NCBI RefSeq assembly: GCF_026262645.1
Contig: NZ_SHNO01000001.1
Span: 372,001 to 436,000 of the forward strand
DNA from: Candidatus Marimicrobium litorale
GTDB taxonomy: Bacteria; Pseudomonadota; Gammaproteobacteria; Pseudomonadales; Halieaceae
Length of the DNA stretch: 64,000 nucleotides
Reading direction: 5' to 3'
Shown here: positions 19,627 through 29,477 of the stretch, one piece after another
How the letters are laid out: every line of letters starts with the position of its first letter
Numbering within the stretch: position 1 is the stretch's first letter
Notes under the pieces: model-generated
Databases searched by the model: none
What the model saw: the letters and a program-made list of their open reading frames with translations, nothing else
What the model was told of the DNA's origin: nothing
Program-made: the position numbers and the translations under genes

Positions 19627-20358
19627 TCACCTGCTGTGAATCAATGCGTGCAGGGCGGCGATAGCGTTCACAGCCTCCGGGTTGTCGCCGTGGAGACACA
19701 GGGTATCTGCGGAGATTGTCAGCGCGGCGCCACTGGCCGTGGTGACGGTCCCCTCTCGACATAATTGCGTGGCCTGGTCCAGTGTTGCCTGCTGGTCCAG
19801 CACTGCGCCAGATTTATCCCGGGGCAGCAGGCTGCCATCATCCGCATAGCGGCGATCTGCGAAGGCTTCAAACCACAGGTTGATACCGACTGACTGGGCT
19901 TCATTACGGTGTGCATTTGCCCTCGCGGTGGCCTGCATGATCAGGGGTAGTGCGCGGTGGTAGCTGGCTACCGCTTCGAAAACAGCTTCACGCACACGGG
20001 GTGATGCCATCATGTCGTGGTAGAGAGCGCCGTGCGGTTTTATATATGACAGCATTAGCCCCTGGCAGAGCGCCATACCCTCCAGTGCGCCGATCTGATA
20101 GTGCAGCATGGCGATGATTTCAGTGGTCTGGAGTGACATGCTGCGCCGTCCGAATCCGGCTCGATCAGCGTACGAGGGGTGTGCGCCGACGGCTACATTG
20201 TGCTCGCCAGCAAGAGCCAGTGTGCGTTGCAAGGTCTCCGGGTCACCGGCATGGTAGCCACAGGCGATATTGGCCAGATCGATATAAGGCATGACCTGCG
20301 ACTCCGGCCCATCCTGCCAGTTACCGTCGCTCTCGCCGAGGTCGCAATTGAGTTGCAT
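19627..20358 (-). CDS. pxpA: 5-oxoprolinase subunit PxpA (LamB/YcsF family)
   Basis: Third 5-oxoprolinase subunit, 243 aa. It begins with LNCDLGESDGNW, the family hallmark, followed by NIACGYHAGDPE (metal/substrate region), GAHPSYADRAGFGRR and YIKPHGALYHDM. The C-terminus LCLHGDNPEAVNA is also typical. An AGGAG eleven bases before the ATG supports the start. It follows the DUF1445 gene by 13 bases. The three pxp genes are consecutive and complete, so a functional enzyme is expected. Confidence 0.95.
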   Translation of the reverse strand: MQLNCDLGESDGNWQDGPESQVMPYIDLANIACGYHAGDPETLQRTLALAGEHNVAVGAHPSYADRAGFGRRSMSLQTTEIIAMLHYQIGALEGMALCQGLMLSYIKPHGALYHDMMASPRVREAVFEAVASYHRALPLIMQATARANAHRNEAQSVGINLWFEAFADRRYADDGSLLPRDKSGAVLDQQATLDQATQLCREGTVTTASGAALTISADTLCLHGDNPEAVNAIAALHALIHSR

Positions 20359-20371
20359 GCGCGGTTCGCTC

Positions 20372-21154
20372 CTAGAGTACGGCCAGTGCGCTGTTGCGCA
20401 CGTCAGTCACCAGCATGCAGCCAGGGCTGTGGGTAATGGCGAAGGGCGGCTGCGCCGTTTCCAGCGCCAGCTGGGGCGTGACACCGCAGGCCCAGAAAAG
20501 GGGGATCTCTGTTGGGTGTACCGACACCGCGTCACCGTAATCAGGTGTTTGCAGATCGGCAATACCGATTAATTGAGGGTCTCCGAGGTGAATTGGTGCC
20601 CCGTGGACACTGGGAAAGCGGGTACAGATCTGTATGGCCCGAATGGCGTCCGCCGCGCTGAAGGGCCGCATGCTGACGACCATCTGGCTGCGGAAAGGCC
20701 CAGCTGCGGCGCAGGTAACGGAGCTTCGGTACATCGGTACGTTGCACTTCTGGGACATATTGCGAACCTCCAGCCCGCCCGCCAGTAGAGCCTCCTCAAA
20801 AGAAAAGGAGCAGCCCAGTGCGAAAGTGACCAGATCGTCTCGCCAGAGAGCCTCTACGGAGTGCACCTCGTCGACTGGTCGCCCGTCCTCGAACACCCGG
20901 TAGGCTGGCACATCGGTACGTATGTCCAGGTCACCCAGCGCCGGCAGATGCGGATCGCCGGGTTCACTCATGCCGATCAGTGGGCAGGGTCTGGGATTGA
21001 GTTGGCAAAAGCGCAGGAAGTCATATGCCCAATCGCAGGGCAAAATTACGATATTGCACTGTACGTATCCTGGTGCGAGGCCGGACGTATTGCCTGTGTG
21101 CGCTTGAGACCGCACTGCGGCTCGCAGGGCGGCGGGCGATGGGTTGCCACTCAT
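20372..21154 (-). CDS. DUF1445 protein, D-glutamate cyclase N-terminal-domain-like (YcsI family)
   Basis: 260-aa protein of the DUF1445 (YcsI, putative hydro-lyase) family, which forms the N-terminal half of animal D-glutamate cyclase. Motifs are [11 protein letters not shown] near residue 30, [43 protein letters not shown] and [13 protein letters not shown]. The ATG at 21154 has AAGGA just upstream; the longer open frame before it is not conserved-looking. It is the first gene of the operon. Bacillus subtilis ycsI also lies beside pxp/kip genes, so the link to 5-oxoproline is known; the presence of DUF4392 in the same operon is what stands out. Confidence 0.9.
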   Translation of the reverse strand: MSGNPSPAALRAAVRSQAHTGNTSGLAPGYVQCNIVILPCDWAYDFLRFCQLNPRPCPLIGMSEPGDPHLPALGDLDIRTDVPAYRVFEDGRPVDEVHSVEALWRDDLVTFALGCSFSFEEALLAGGLEVRNMSQKCNVPMYRSSVTCAAAGPFRSQMVVSMRPFSAADAIRAIQICTRFPSVHGAPIHLGDPQLIGIADLQTPDYGDAVSVHPTEIPLFWACGVTPQLALETAQPPFAITHSPGCMLVTDVRNSALAVL

Positions 21155-21310
21155 GCCGGTTCCTTGTGAAGTGAGGGTCTTGCAACCTCCACAATAGCAA
21201 AGATAGCGGGGGTGAGTCAGTGCCGGTCTACGGGCAGTCGAACAATGGCGATTGGCATGACTCCACAAATCTGCATAATAGCGGCTCGCCGTCAGCAAAA
21301 GTGCCGATTT

Positions 21311-22150
21311 ATGCTTGAGCAGCTACTCCGCGTGTTATCCCCCGAAGGGGGGAACAATGACCTATTTACCGCAGGTAATATGCACCCCGATGCTGTCAGG
21401 GTGTATGGCGGGCAAGTGCTGGCTCAGTGTATTGCGTCTGCGGTGGCCACGGTGCCTGAGGACCGCGTATTGCATTCTCAGCACGCTTATTTCCTGCGCC
21501 CGGGGGATCCAGCCAGGCCTATCACGTTGGAGGTAGAGCGCGCCAGGGATGGGCTCAGTTTCAGCTCCCGTCGCGTGGTGGCACTGCAGGGCGATAAGCC
21601 CATACTGGTGAGCTCCCTGTCATTTCAGGTACCTTCACGGGGTGATGATTTTCAGATTGCGATGCCCGACGTGCCCCCGCCGCAGTCACTGCCCAGTGAG
21701 CGTCAGTTAAGCCTCGAGGCGGGTAAGCTGGATGAGAGTTTTATGATCACCACCGGAGAAGACTTGGACATACGTGTGGTGGAACCGGTGGACTGGGACA
21801 ATCCCGTGCCGCGCGATCCGAAGTTGCAGGCCTGGATGAAAACCACTGGTCGCCTGCCCGATGACCGTGGTGTGCATCAATCGCTGCTGGCATATATGTC
21901 GGACGCCTTCCTGATCGATGTGTGTCTTATTGTACATGGCCGCCATTTCGCCGATGCTGGTTTTCAGGTGGCAAGCCTCGATCACGCACTGTGGTTTCAT
22001 GAGGATTTCCGTGCAGATGAATGGTTATTGCATACGGTGGAAGCCGACCGTATCGGCGGCGGCAGGGGTCTCGCGCGGGGTCATTTTTATACGCAGGAGG
22101 GTAAGCTCGTAGCGACGACCATGCAGCAGGCTGTCATGCGTTTCCGTTAG
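21311..22150 (+). CDS. tesB: Acyl-CoA thioesterase II (TesB family)
   Basis: Double-hotdog thioesterase that hydrolyses acyl-CoA to free acid and CoA. It has 279 aa. Family sequence starts at [18 protein letters not shown], with VYGGQVLAQ in the first hotdog. The second hotdog holds YMSDAFLID (catalytic Asp), [16 protein letters not shown] and the late Gln in [10 protein letters not shown], matching the Asp-Thr/Ser-Gln triad. The ATG at 21311 is chosen because homology begins there, although no strong Shine-Dalgarno is visible. It is divergent from the pxp operon and followed by an acyl-CoA synthetase 96 bases on. Confidence 0.9.
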   Translation: MLEQLLRVLSPEGGNNDLFTAGNMHPDAVRVYGGQVLAQCIASAVATVPEDRVLHSQHAYFLRPGDPARPITLEVERARDGLSFSSRRVVALQGDKPILVSSLSFQVPSRGDDFQIAMPDVPPPQSLPSERQLSLEAGKLDESFMITTGEDLDIRVVEPVDWDNPVPRDPKLQAWMKTTGRLPDDRGVHQSLLAYMSDAFLIDVCLIVHGRHFADAGFQVASLDHALWFHEDFRADEWLLHTVEADRIGGGRGLARGHFYTQEGKLVATTMQQAVMRFR

Positions 22151-22173
22151 CTGCGCTTGTTGAATGTGAGCTA

Positions 22174-22201
22174 TTACCTGGGTCTTTCACTTTTCAGGTA
22201 A
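22174..22201. promoter_or_regulatory. Inverted repeat upstream of the acyl-CoA synthetase
   Basis: TTACCTG and CAGGTAA form a perfect seven-base dyad with a 14-base spacer, 45 bases before the synthetase start. A TATAGT follows at 22207-22212. The position suits an operator for a dimeric repressor. No T-run follows, so it is not a tesB terminator. Confidence 0.45.
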
Positions 22202-22246
22202 GCAGTTATAGTATTTAGCAGTCAAGACCATAACAGGACATCATCT

Positions 22247-23797
22247 ATGCCACACCCGAGTATCACCGCTGAGACTTATCCTCACAAACCGGCTTTCATC
22301 ATGGGCGCCTCGGGCGAGATGGTTACCTATCGGCAGTTGGATGATCGCTCTAATCAGGCGGCACAGTTATTTCGCTCACTCGGTCTGAAGCCCGGGGATC
22401 ATGTGGGCATGATGCTTGAAAACAACCGCCAGTTTCTTGAAATCATCTGGGCGGCGCAGCGTGCGGGTATTATTTACACCCCTATCAGCACCCATCTGAA
22501 AAAAGACGAGACTGCCTACATACTTGAGAACTGTGGCGCCACCATGTTTATTGGTTCTCATGCCCTGGCGGAGGTGGCGGAGGAGTTGATTGTCGAGCCC
22601 GGGAGCGTCGAGCACTTCTACATGGTTGGGGGTATTCGACCAGGGTTTGAGTCCTGGGAGGAGGCGACAGACCGGCAGCCGGTGGAGCGTATTGCAGACG
22701 AGTGCAATGGTGCGGCGATGTTGTATTCCTCTGGCACGACGGGCAAGCCCAAGGGTATTTTCGTGGCGGAATATGATCAGGATGTCAATACACCGCCGAT
22801 GTTAGTGCCCAGCATTGGCGTTTTGTTTGGCTTCGGCGAGGAAACGGTCTACCTTTCTCCGGCGCCTCTCTACCATGCGGCACCCCTGCATTACAACATG
22901 ATGGCGCTCTATAACGGCGGCACATCCATCATCATGGAAAAGTATGACGCACAGCTTGCATTAAAGTTGATCGAGGAGCACAGGGTAACCCACAGCCAGT
23001 GGGTGCCTATTATGTTCACCCGGATGCTGAAGCTGCCCAAAGAAGTGCGCGAAGCTTACGATATGAGCTCCATGCAGGTTGCGATTCACGCGGCCGCCCC
23101 ATGCCCAGTCGATGTTAAGGAGAAAATGATTGATTGGTGGGGCGAGATTATCTTTGAATACTATGCCTCCAGTGAGGGTATCGGTTTCACCCTGATTGAT
23201 TCAGCTACCTGGTTGCAACACAAAGGTTCTGTTGGCGTGGCGATAGTCGGGGATCTTCACATTGTCGATGATGACGGCAGGGAAATGCCGCCGGGAGAAA
23301 ATGGCACCGTCTATTTCGGTGGCGATCAGGCGCGCTTTCACTACCATAATGAACCCAATAAAACGGCTGAGGCTTACAACGAGGCCGGCTGGGCAACCAC
23401 CGGTGATGTGGGCTACGTGGATGAAGAGGGGTATCTTTATCTGACCGACCGCAAGAACTTCACCATTATCAGCGGCGGCGTCAATATTTATCCACAGGAG
23501 ATAGAAAACGTATTGGCCGCGCACGACAAGGTGGCTGATGTCGCCGTATTTGGCGTGCCCAATGAGGAGTATGGAGAAGAGGTGAAGGCAGTAGTTGAGC
23601 CCCTTAACTGGGCAGACGCTACGGATGAAACCGCCATTGAGATTCTCGAGTGGTTGCGCGAGCGCATATCCCACATCAAGATGCCACGCTCACTCGATTT
23701 TAATGAAAAGTTGCCGCGCATGGATAACGGTAAGCTGTACAAGCGTCATTTAGTGGAACACTATCGCGGTGCGGCGCGCAGCGATGACAAGCCCTAG
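22247..23797 (+). CDS. Acyl-CoA synthetase (AMP-binding)
   Basis: 516-aa adenylate-forming ligase. The P-loop is YSSGTTGKPKG, the substrate region YASSEGIGFT replaces the common YGxTE motif, and the hinge is TGDVGYVDEEGYLYLTDRKN. GGVNIYPQEIENVL and the catalytic Lys in MDNGKLYKRHL are present. The Y-A-S-S-E form is seen in a subgroup of fatty or steroid side-chain acyl-CoA synthetases. It starts from the ATG at 22247 with AGGACA upstream. It is close behind tesB and preceded by a possible operator dyad. It ends 12 bases before the convergent alcohol dehydrogenase gene. Confidence 0.9.
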   Translation: MPHPSITAETYPHKPAFIMGASGEMVTYRQLDDRSNQAAQLFRSLGLKPGDHVGMMLENNRQFLEIIWAAQRAGIIYTPISTHLKKDETAYILENCGATMFIGSHALAEVAEELIVEPGSVEHFYMVGGIRPGFESWEEATDRQPVERIADECNGAAMLYSSGTTGKPKGIFVAEYDQDVNTPPMLVPSIGVLFGFGEETVYLSPAPLYHAAPLHYNMMALYNGGTSIIMEKYDAQLALKLIEEHRVTHSQWVPIMFTRMLKLPKEVREAYDMSSMQVAIHAAAPCPVDVKEKMIDWWGEIIFEYYASSEGIGFTLIDSATWLQHKGSVGVAIVGDLHIVDDDGREMPPGENGTVYFGGDQARFHYHNEPNKTAEAYNEAGWATTGDVGYVDEEGYLYLTDRKNFTIISGGVNIYPQEIENVLAAHDKVADVAVFGVPNEEYGEEVKAVVEPLNWADATDETAIEILEWLRERISHIKMPRSLDFNEKLPRMDNGKLYKRHLVEHYRGAARSDDKP

Positions 23798-23809
23798 CGG
23801 CCACCTGCC

Positions 23810-24964
23810 TCAGGCGCTGATTGCCATTAAAATATTACGACACTCCTGCTCACTGATGAAGCGCGGCGATGCGTAATTGCCTCCCTCTGAAATTGCGGCC
23901 TGAACCAATCCGTCGATGTCGCCGGCCTGGATAACGTCGGTCGTCCGGGGGATGCTGATTTCTTCGTTCAGTGCCCATACCCTGTCCACCAGTGTCTGCG
24001 CCAGTGTCGCTGATGAGTCGCCGGGTGAGCCCATGCCACAGTGCCGCGCAATGTCCGCGAACTTCTCCTGTGCCTGTGGTTGGATCAATTCCATAACGTG
24101 GGGCAAGACCATTGCGTTACCCAGGCCATGCGGCACGCCGTATTTCGCGCCAAGGTTATGCGAAATGGCGTGTACGTAGCCCACTAAAGCATGGGAAATT
24201 GCCAGACCGCCGTAATAGGACGCCAACGCCATAGCCTCTCGCGCCTCGAGATTTTCACCGTTATGGCAGGCTTCGGCAAGGTTATCGAATACCAGCCGAC
24301 AGGACGCGAGTCCATAATAATCCGTGTCATCGTTCCCCCAGCGCGCCACGTAGGATTCGATGGCGTGGGTGAGGGCGTCCATGCCAGTGGCCGCAGTAAT
24401 GTGAGGCGGTAAGCCGCACATCAGCTCGGGGTCCAGGGCGGCGGCCCGAGGAATTAGGCTTGGATCGATCACGCCATCTTTGGCATGAGTTTCATTATTG
24501 GATATTACGGCAATGAAGGTGCCCTCTGACCCGGTGCCAGCGGTCGTCGGGATAGCAAACAGTGGAGCGGCGGGGAGCTTGCATTTTTTTGCACCGATAC
24601 AATCTGCTGCTACGCACCCGTTGGCTACGGCCAGTGCAATGACCTTTGCCGCGTCGATGGAGGAGCCCCCTCCGAAAGCCAGTACCGCGTCGCAACCACT
24701 TTGCCGGTATTGAGCGATACCCTCGTCTACAATCTTTTGCGTCGGGTCGGGGACAACCCCGTCGTAGACGGTTGTGCTAACGCCGGCCGACGCCAACGCG
24801 GCGAGGGTCGTATCAAGGACGCCGAGCTCCCGCAGCGGCTTGTCGGTCACGACCAACGTATTGCGCAGGCCAAAACGCCCTATGGCCTGTGCCAGTTGTG
24901 TGGATGAGCCCGGGCCGAGGAAGATCATTGCCTTGGGCTGTGGCTTTGCCATGAAAGTACCCAT
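23810..24964 (-). CDS. Iron-containing alcohol dehydrogenase
   Basis: 384-aa group III NAD(P)-dependent dehydrogenase. The cofactor motif is GGGSSIDAAKV. Iron ligands are predicted from DALTHAIESY and from the two His of HNLGAKYGVPHGLGNAMVLPHVM (shown here only as a landmark, about residues 254-276). The ATG at 24964 gives the usual family length; a GTG 48 bases upstream is an alternative. It lies downstream of the RND pump on the same strand, about 125 bases away. The substrate could be a medium-chain alcohol or a hydroxy acid. Confidence 0.88.
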   Translation of the reverse strand: MGTFMAKPQPKAMIFLGPGSSTQLAQAIGRFGLRNTLVVTDKPLRELGVLDTTLAALASAGVSTTVYDGVVPDPTQKIVDEGIAQYRQSGCDAVLAFGGGSSIDAAKVIALAVANGCVAADCIGAKKCKLPAAPLFAIPTTAGTGSEGTFIAVISNNETHAKDGVIDPSLIPRAAALDPELMCGLPPHITAATGMDALTHAIESYVARWGNDDTDYYGLASCRLVFDNLAEACHNGENLEAREAMALASYYGGLAISHALVGYVHAISHNLGAKYGVPHGLGNAMVLPHVMELIQPQAQEKFADIARHCGMGSPGDSSATLAQTLVDRVWALNEEISIPRTTDVIQAGDIDGLVQAAISEGGNYASPRFISEQECRNILMAISA

Positions 24965-25090
24965 GAGGGCCTGGCGAGTGCGGAAAATCATTTTGCGATG
25001 TAAAGCGGTCACGGTGGCGTATCTCTTTTTAGTGCGGCTATGAAAGATAGCGCAGATTTCAGGTCAGGCACAGTTCTCTTGGAGAAAGCG

Positions 25091-28000
25091 TCACAAGGTC
25101 TGGGGCTTCGGCAGGGGTATTTCATTCTCCTTCGTCGCTGAGGCGGCCTTGCCCTTGCGAGTGAGTGGCAGGTAAAAAACCGGTATGACAAAAAGCGTAA
25201 ACAAGGTTCCCACCATCATGCCGGCGGTAATCATCAGGCCAATACTGAAGCGGCTGTTGGCGCCGGGACCGGAGGCGATGACCAGCGGCCATACCCCCAT
25301 CACCGTGGCAAATGTGGTCATCAGAATAGGCCGTAATCGCAATGACGCCGCTTCGAGAATGGCGTTGCGCCGAGATAATCCCTTCGAGGTAAGTTGATTG
25401 GCAAACTCCACGATCAAAATACCGTGCTTGCTGATCAAGCCGATCAAAGTCAGCAGGCCGATCTGGGTGTAGATATTGAGTGTTGCGAAGCCCAATGCGA
25501 TCGGGACTGCGGCGCCAAAGATAGATAGGGGTACACTCAGCAGCACGACGAAGGGGTCGCGGAAGCTGTTGAACTGGGCAGCCAGCACGAGGAATATCAG
25601 CACCAGTGAAAGGGCAAACAGAATCGGGAAGGAGGCCGTCTCCTGCATGAAGCGGTGGGACGCGCCGGTGTAGCCTACGCGAAACCCCCGGGGCGCAATT
25701 TCCGCCATTTTGTCCTCCAGGAATGCCAGCCCTGTACCCAGGCTGTTGGGGGGCATCATCATGCCCTGAATAGTCGTGCTGTTCAGCTGCTGGTACTGGG
25801 TTAGCTGGTTTGGCTCGACTATCGATTCCAGCGTGATGAAGGCGGAAAGCGGAACGAGGTCATCGCTGGCGGTGCGCACGTAGTACTTTTCCAGCTCCCG
25901 CTTGGTCAGCCTGAACCCGCGGCCTGCTTGTGGGATTACCTTGTAGGAGCGGCCGTTAAGATTGAATCTATTGATCTCTGCTTCGCCGAGCATGACCGAC
26001 AGGGTAGTGCCAATATCCTGCATGGAGATACCCAGCCGTGCCGCCAACTCACGGTCGATATTGACCTTCACCTCCGGTCGGTCGAAATCCAGTGTCTGAT
26101 TAACAAAGATGAACAGGCCTGACTCCGTCGCTGCGCGAACCAGTTCCTCTCCCACCCGTCTGACCTGGCGATAGTCTCCAGTCGATGCGACCACGAAACT
26201 GACAGGCAGGCCCGCGTCGAAACCGGGTAGAGGAGGCGTGCCGAAGGAAAACATATTCATGCCGGCGATTTTGCTGATTTTCTTCTGGAATTCGGCTTGC
26301 ACTTCCTGCTGGCTGCGCTCCCGTTCTGACCATGGGTGCAGCGTGATACCGCCAAAATTGTTGCTGGGAAACATAACCTGCCAAGAATGACTGAACTCGG
26401 GAATACCCTTCCAGATTTCGACGACCTCGGCGAGGAAGTAGTCGATATACTCTATATTGGCGTAGCGCGGAGCTGAGCCCGTCACATAGATGCCTCCAGT
26501 ATCCTCTTCAGGTGCCAGTTCTTGCTGTGACAGCGTAAACAGCAGGGGCAGGCTGGCGAGGATGACCGCCGCGAACAGTATTACCGCGCCACGGTTGTTC
26601 AGAGAGTGATGCAGCAGTGTTCGGTAGCGCCCGTTGAGCCACTCGAAACGGGCATCGAGCCAGTCCGCCAGTCGCCCCTGATGATCACGATCCTTGAGCA
26701 CCCGGGAGCACATCATTGGGCTCAGTGTAAGAGCGACCACACCGGAAACCAGTACCGCACCAGCCAGAGATAAGGCGAATTCGCTGAACAGCGCGCCGGT
26801 GAGTCCGCCGATGAAAGCGATGGGAGCGTATACCGCCGCCAGCGTCAATGTCATGGCCATCACGGGCAAAGCCACCTCTCGGGCACCAATCAGCGCGGCA
26901 TCGCGGGGTTTCTCGCCGGATTCGATGTGTCGATGGACGTTTTCGACCACCACGATGGCATCATCCACTACCAGGCCGATAGCAATGACCATGGCCAGCA
27001 GTGTCAGCAAGTTGAGTGAAAAGCCCATCGCAAGGATTAGAAAAACGACGCCAATCAGGGACAGCGGGATAGCGACGAGAGGGATCAGTACCACTCGGAA
27101 AGAGCCGAGGAAAAGGTAGATGACCAGTATGACGATGATGCTGGCTTCCAGCAGGGTTTGAAGCACTTCCTTGAGTGCTTCGTCGATTACCAGGCTGCCG
27201 TCCCAGTCGAGAAATAACGCCATGTCCGCAGGGAGGTTTTCACGGATTCGTGGCAGTGCGTCGTGAACTTCCCTGGACACATCCAGCGGGTTGGCATCGG
27301 GTGTTGGAGATATTGACATGAACACGGCGTCGCGGCCGCTGGACTCGGTGCGCAGTTGGGTGGTCTCGGCGGAAAGTTCGACGTCTGCCACGTCCCCCAG
27401 GCGGACGCGGTCCTCGCCCACCTGACGTACTACCATATCCTCGAACTCGGCCGCGGTCTTCATGTCCGTGCGTGCATCAACAGTGGCCCGCACAAGGTTG
27501 CCTTCCGTTGCGCCAGAGGTGGAAACATAATTGTCTCTGCGAATGGCGTTGCTCACATCGTTCGCAGTGACGCCAAAGGCGGCCATCCGGATCGGGTCAA
27601 GCCAGATACGCATGGCGAGGAATCGTCCGAAAATTCTCGCCTTGCCTACGCCTTCCAGAGTGGCTAATTCGGGCTGGACATTACGTACCAGGTAGTCGGT
27701 GATCTGGTAGGGGGTCATTTGTCCGCTGTAAAACGCGAGGTACATCATGGCATCACCGCCGGAGGCTGTGGTCACGACAGGTTCCTCGATATCCCTGGGC
27801 AGGTTGCCCCGAGCCTCGTTGACCTTGGCAATCACCTCCGATAGGACATGACTGCTGTTTTCTCCCAAGCGCACATGCACCTGTATCTCCGAATAGCCCG
27901 GGTTACTCTCAGATGACATATATTCGACGCCCCTGGCGCCGGCTACGCTGATTTGCAGCGGAGTCGTGACAAAGCCCTGCACAGTGCGGGCGCTGGCGCC

Positions 28001-28156
28001 GGGGTAGACGGTCTCGATAGAGATAACACTGCGTTCCAGCTCGGGGAACTCTCGCAGATTCACCCTGGAAAGCGAGGTGCCGCCAAGCAACAACAACAGA
28101 CTGCTGACGACAATGGCGAGGACCGGGCGCTGGATAAAATGATCAGTGAATCGCAT
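25091..28156 (-). CDS. RND efflux pump, inner-membrane permease
   Basis: 1021-aa proton-driven exporter of the hydrophobe/amphiphile efflux (AcrB/MdtC-like) family. The N-terminus FIQRPVLAIVVSSLLLLLG is the first helix, followed by FPELERSVISIETVYPGAS. A twelve-helix plan with two large periplasmic loops is visible. Helix 4 carries the proton-relay aspartates in GLVVDDAIVVVENV, and GLISKHGILIVEFANQ lies in the second half. Its start codon shares one base with the stop of the adaptor gene (TAATG). It needs a TolC-like outer protein, not encoded nearby. Confidence 0.94.
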   Translation of the reverse strand: MRFTDHFIQRPVLAIVVSSLLLLLGGTSLSRVNLREFPELERSVISIETVYPGASARTVQGFVTTPLQISVAGARGVEYMSSESNPGYSEIQVHVRLGENSSHVLSEVIAKVNEARGNLPRDIEEPVVTTASGGDAMMYLAFYSGQMTPYQITDYLVRNVQPELATLEGVGKARIFGRFLAMRIWLDPIRMAAFGVTANDVSNAIRRDNYVSTSGATEGNLVRATVDARTDMKTAAEFEDMVVRQVGEDRVRLGDVADVELSAETTQLRTESSGRDAVFMSISPTPDANPLDVSREVHDALPRIRENLPADMALFLDWDGSLVIDEALKEVLQTLLEASIIVILVIYLFLGSFRVVLIPLVAIPLSLIGVVFLILAMGFSLNLLTLLAMVIAIGLVVDDAIVVVENVHRHIESGEKPRDAALIGAREVALPVMAMTLTLAAVYAPIAFIGGLTGALFSEFALSLAGAVLVSGVVALTLSPMMCSRVLKDRDHQGRLADWLDARFEWLNGRYRTLLHHSLNNRGAVILFAAVILASLPLLFTLSQQELAPEEDTGGIYVTGSAPRYANIEYIDYFLAEVVEIWKGIPEFSHSWQVMFPSNNFGGITLHPWSERERSQQEVQAEFQKKISKIAGMNMFSFGTPPLPGFDAGLPVSFVVASTGDYRQVRRVGEELVRAATESGLFIFVNQTLDFDRPEVKVNIDRELAARLGISMQDIGTTLSVMLGEAEINRFNLNGRSYKVIPQAGRGFRLTKRELEKYYVRTASDDLVPLSAFITLESIVEPNQLTQYQQLNSTTIQGMMMPPNSLGTGLAFLEDKMAEIAPRGFRVGYTGASHRFMQETASFPILFALSLVLIFLVLAAQFNSFRDPFVVLLSVPLSIFGAAVPIALGFATLNIYTQIGLLTLIGLISKHGILIVEFANQLTSKGLSRRNAILEAASLRLRPILMTTFATVMGVWPLVIASGPGANSRFSIGLMITAGMMVGTLFTLFVIPVFYLPLTRKGKAASATKENEIPLPKPQTL

Positions 28157-29277
28157 TACAGTTTCACATCGTCATCGATGGTGACGCGCGCTCCCCTGTA
28201 GAGTTTATTCTGCCCTGCCGTAACGATCCATTCGCTGCTGAGTAATCCGTCGAGAATGGCTATCTGGCCGTCTCGCGTGGCGCCTGTTTGTACTACCCGC
28301 GGGTTGGCGGTTGTCTGGCCTTTGCTCTGTGTCAGTACATAAACAGTATTGCCGTGCAAAGAATAGCTCACAGCAGTTTCAGGCACTGTCACCACTCTGG
28401 TTGGTTGATCCAGATCTATCACGAGATGGGCGAACATGCCCGGCAGCAGGCCGTCGCTCTCGTCGATGATGGCGCGCAGTAGCAGGTTGCGAGTACTGCT
28501 ATCGACGCTGGCGTCTAACGCACTCAATGTAGCGTTAAACGTTTTTTCAGGAAAAGCCGACACGGTGAGTTGGATTTTCAGTCCCGCCCGCAGGCTAGGA
28601 ACATACCGGTCTGGTACTGAAAAATCGACTTCCAGTTCGCTGAGGTCCTGAAGATTGGTGATAGGCGTACCTGACTCAATATAGTCACCAACCTTAATCT
28701 TGATAATGCCCGTGGTGCCGTCAAAGGGCGCAATAATCCGCTTGTGGTCGAGTTGTGCATCGGTTTCAGCTAGCTGTGCTATCGCGCTATTGAGCTGCGC
28801 GACGGAGCGGTCGTACTGAGTTTGTGGAATAGACTTTTTCTTGATCAGGCTGGAGTCACGCTCGTAAAGTTGGCGCGCAAGTTTCAGGTTGGCTTCCTGC
28901 CGCTTGCGGTGGGCCCGCTCCCGGTTGTCATTGAGTGAGAGGATGTGCTGCCCGTCCTTGACCTGCTCTCCAGATTTCACGCTGATACTCATTACCTCGC
29001 CGCTGGACTCGGCGCTCAGTTGCGCACCCCGGGTGGCGCGCAGAGTCCCTACCGCCTCGAGCTCTGACGGCCAAATGGCCGCTCTCGCGGTAGCTGCGGC
29101 AATCGTAATCGGGGGCGGCGTGAAATCTGTGGCGGCCAGCGTGGAATACTTGTCATACAGGTAGCCCGAAATGCCGCCGAAAATCAGGAGTAACAGCAGG
29201 ATGACAAACACGTACGCACGCAAAGCCTGGCTCCTCTCATTTATCTGGATCAAAATAGGTGAAGGATTAGCGGGCAT
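28156..29277 (-). CDS. RND efflux periplasmic adaptor (membrane fusion protein)
   Basis: 373-aa HlyD/AcrA-type adaptor that joins the RND pump to an outer-membrane channel. One N-terminal helix (about 21-42) anchors it. The lipoyl half-motifs are GEVMSISVKSGEQVKDGQ and, later, RIIAPFDGTTGIIKIKVGDY, with an alpha-hairpin between them. A beta-barrel with VPDRYVPSLRAGLKIQL follows. The ATG at 29277 is preferred; one at 29310 is also open. It is the first gene of the adaptor-pump pair and is divergent from the patatin gene. Confidence 0.91.
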   Translation of the reverse strand: MPANPSPILIQINERSQALRAYVFVILLLLLIFGGISGYLYDKYSTLAATDFTPPPITIAAATARAAIWPSELEAVGTLRATRGAQLSAESSGEVMSISVKSGEQVKDGQHILSLNDNRERAHRKRQEANLKLARQLYERDSSLIKKKSIPQTQYDRSVAQLNSAIAQLAETDAQLDHKRIIAPFDGTTGIIKIKVGDYIESGTPITNLQDLSELEVDFSVPDRYVPSLRAGLKIQLTVSAFPEKTFNATLSALDASVDSSTRNLLLRAIIDESDGLLPGMFAHLVIDLDQPTRVVTVPETAVSYSLHGNTVYVLTQSKGQTTANPRVVQTGATRDGQIAILDGLLSSEWIVTAGQNKLYRGARVTIDDDVKL

Positions 29278-29477
29278 TCTAAGTGCTTTGCAAGGCTGGC
29301 GCACTACCATCGTTCAAATTGTGCCGGAACTGGGCGGTATCTCCCAAGTTTGCGGCAAGCGGCCCAGCCGATAATTGCCGTTGCTCGGCGCTCTCCGTGA
29401 TGCTGGTCGGGCTGCGGTAATTGGCTTATGCTAGGGGCGATAGCAGGGGCTATCCGGCCAGATAGGAGCGCAGTCTT

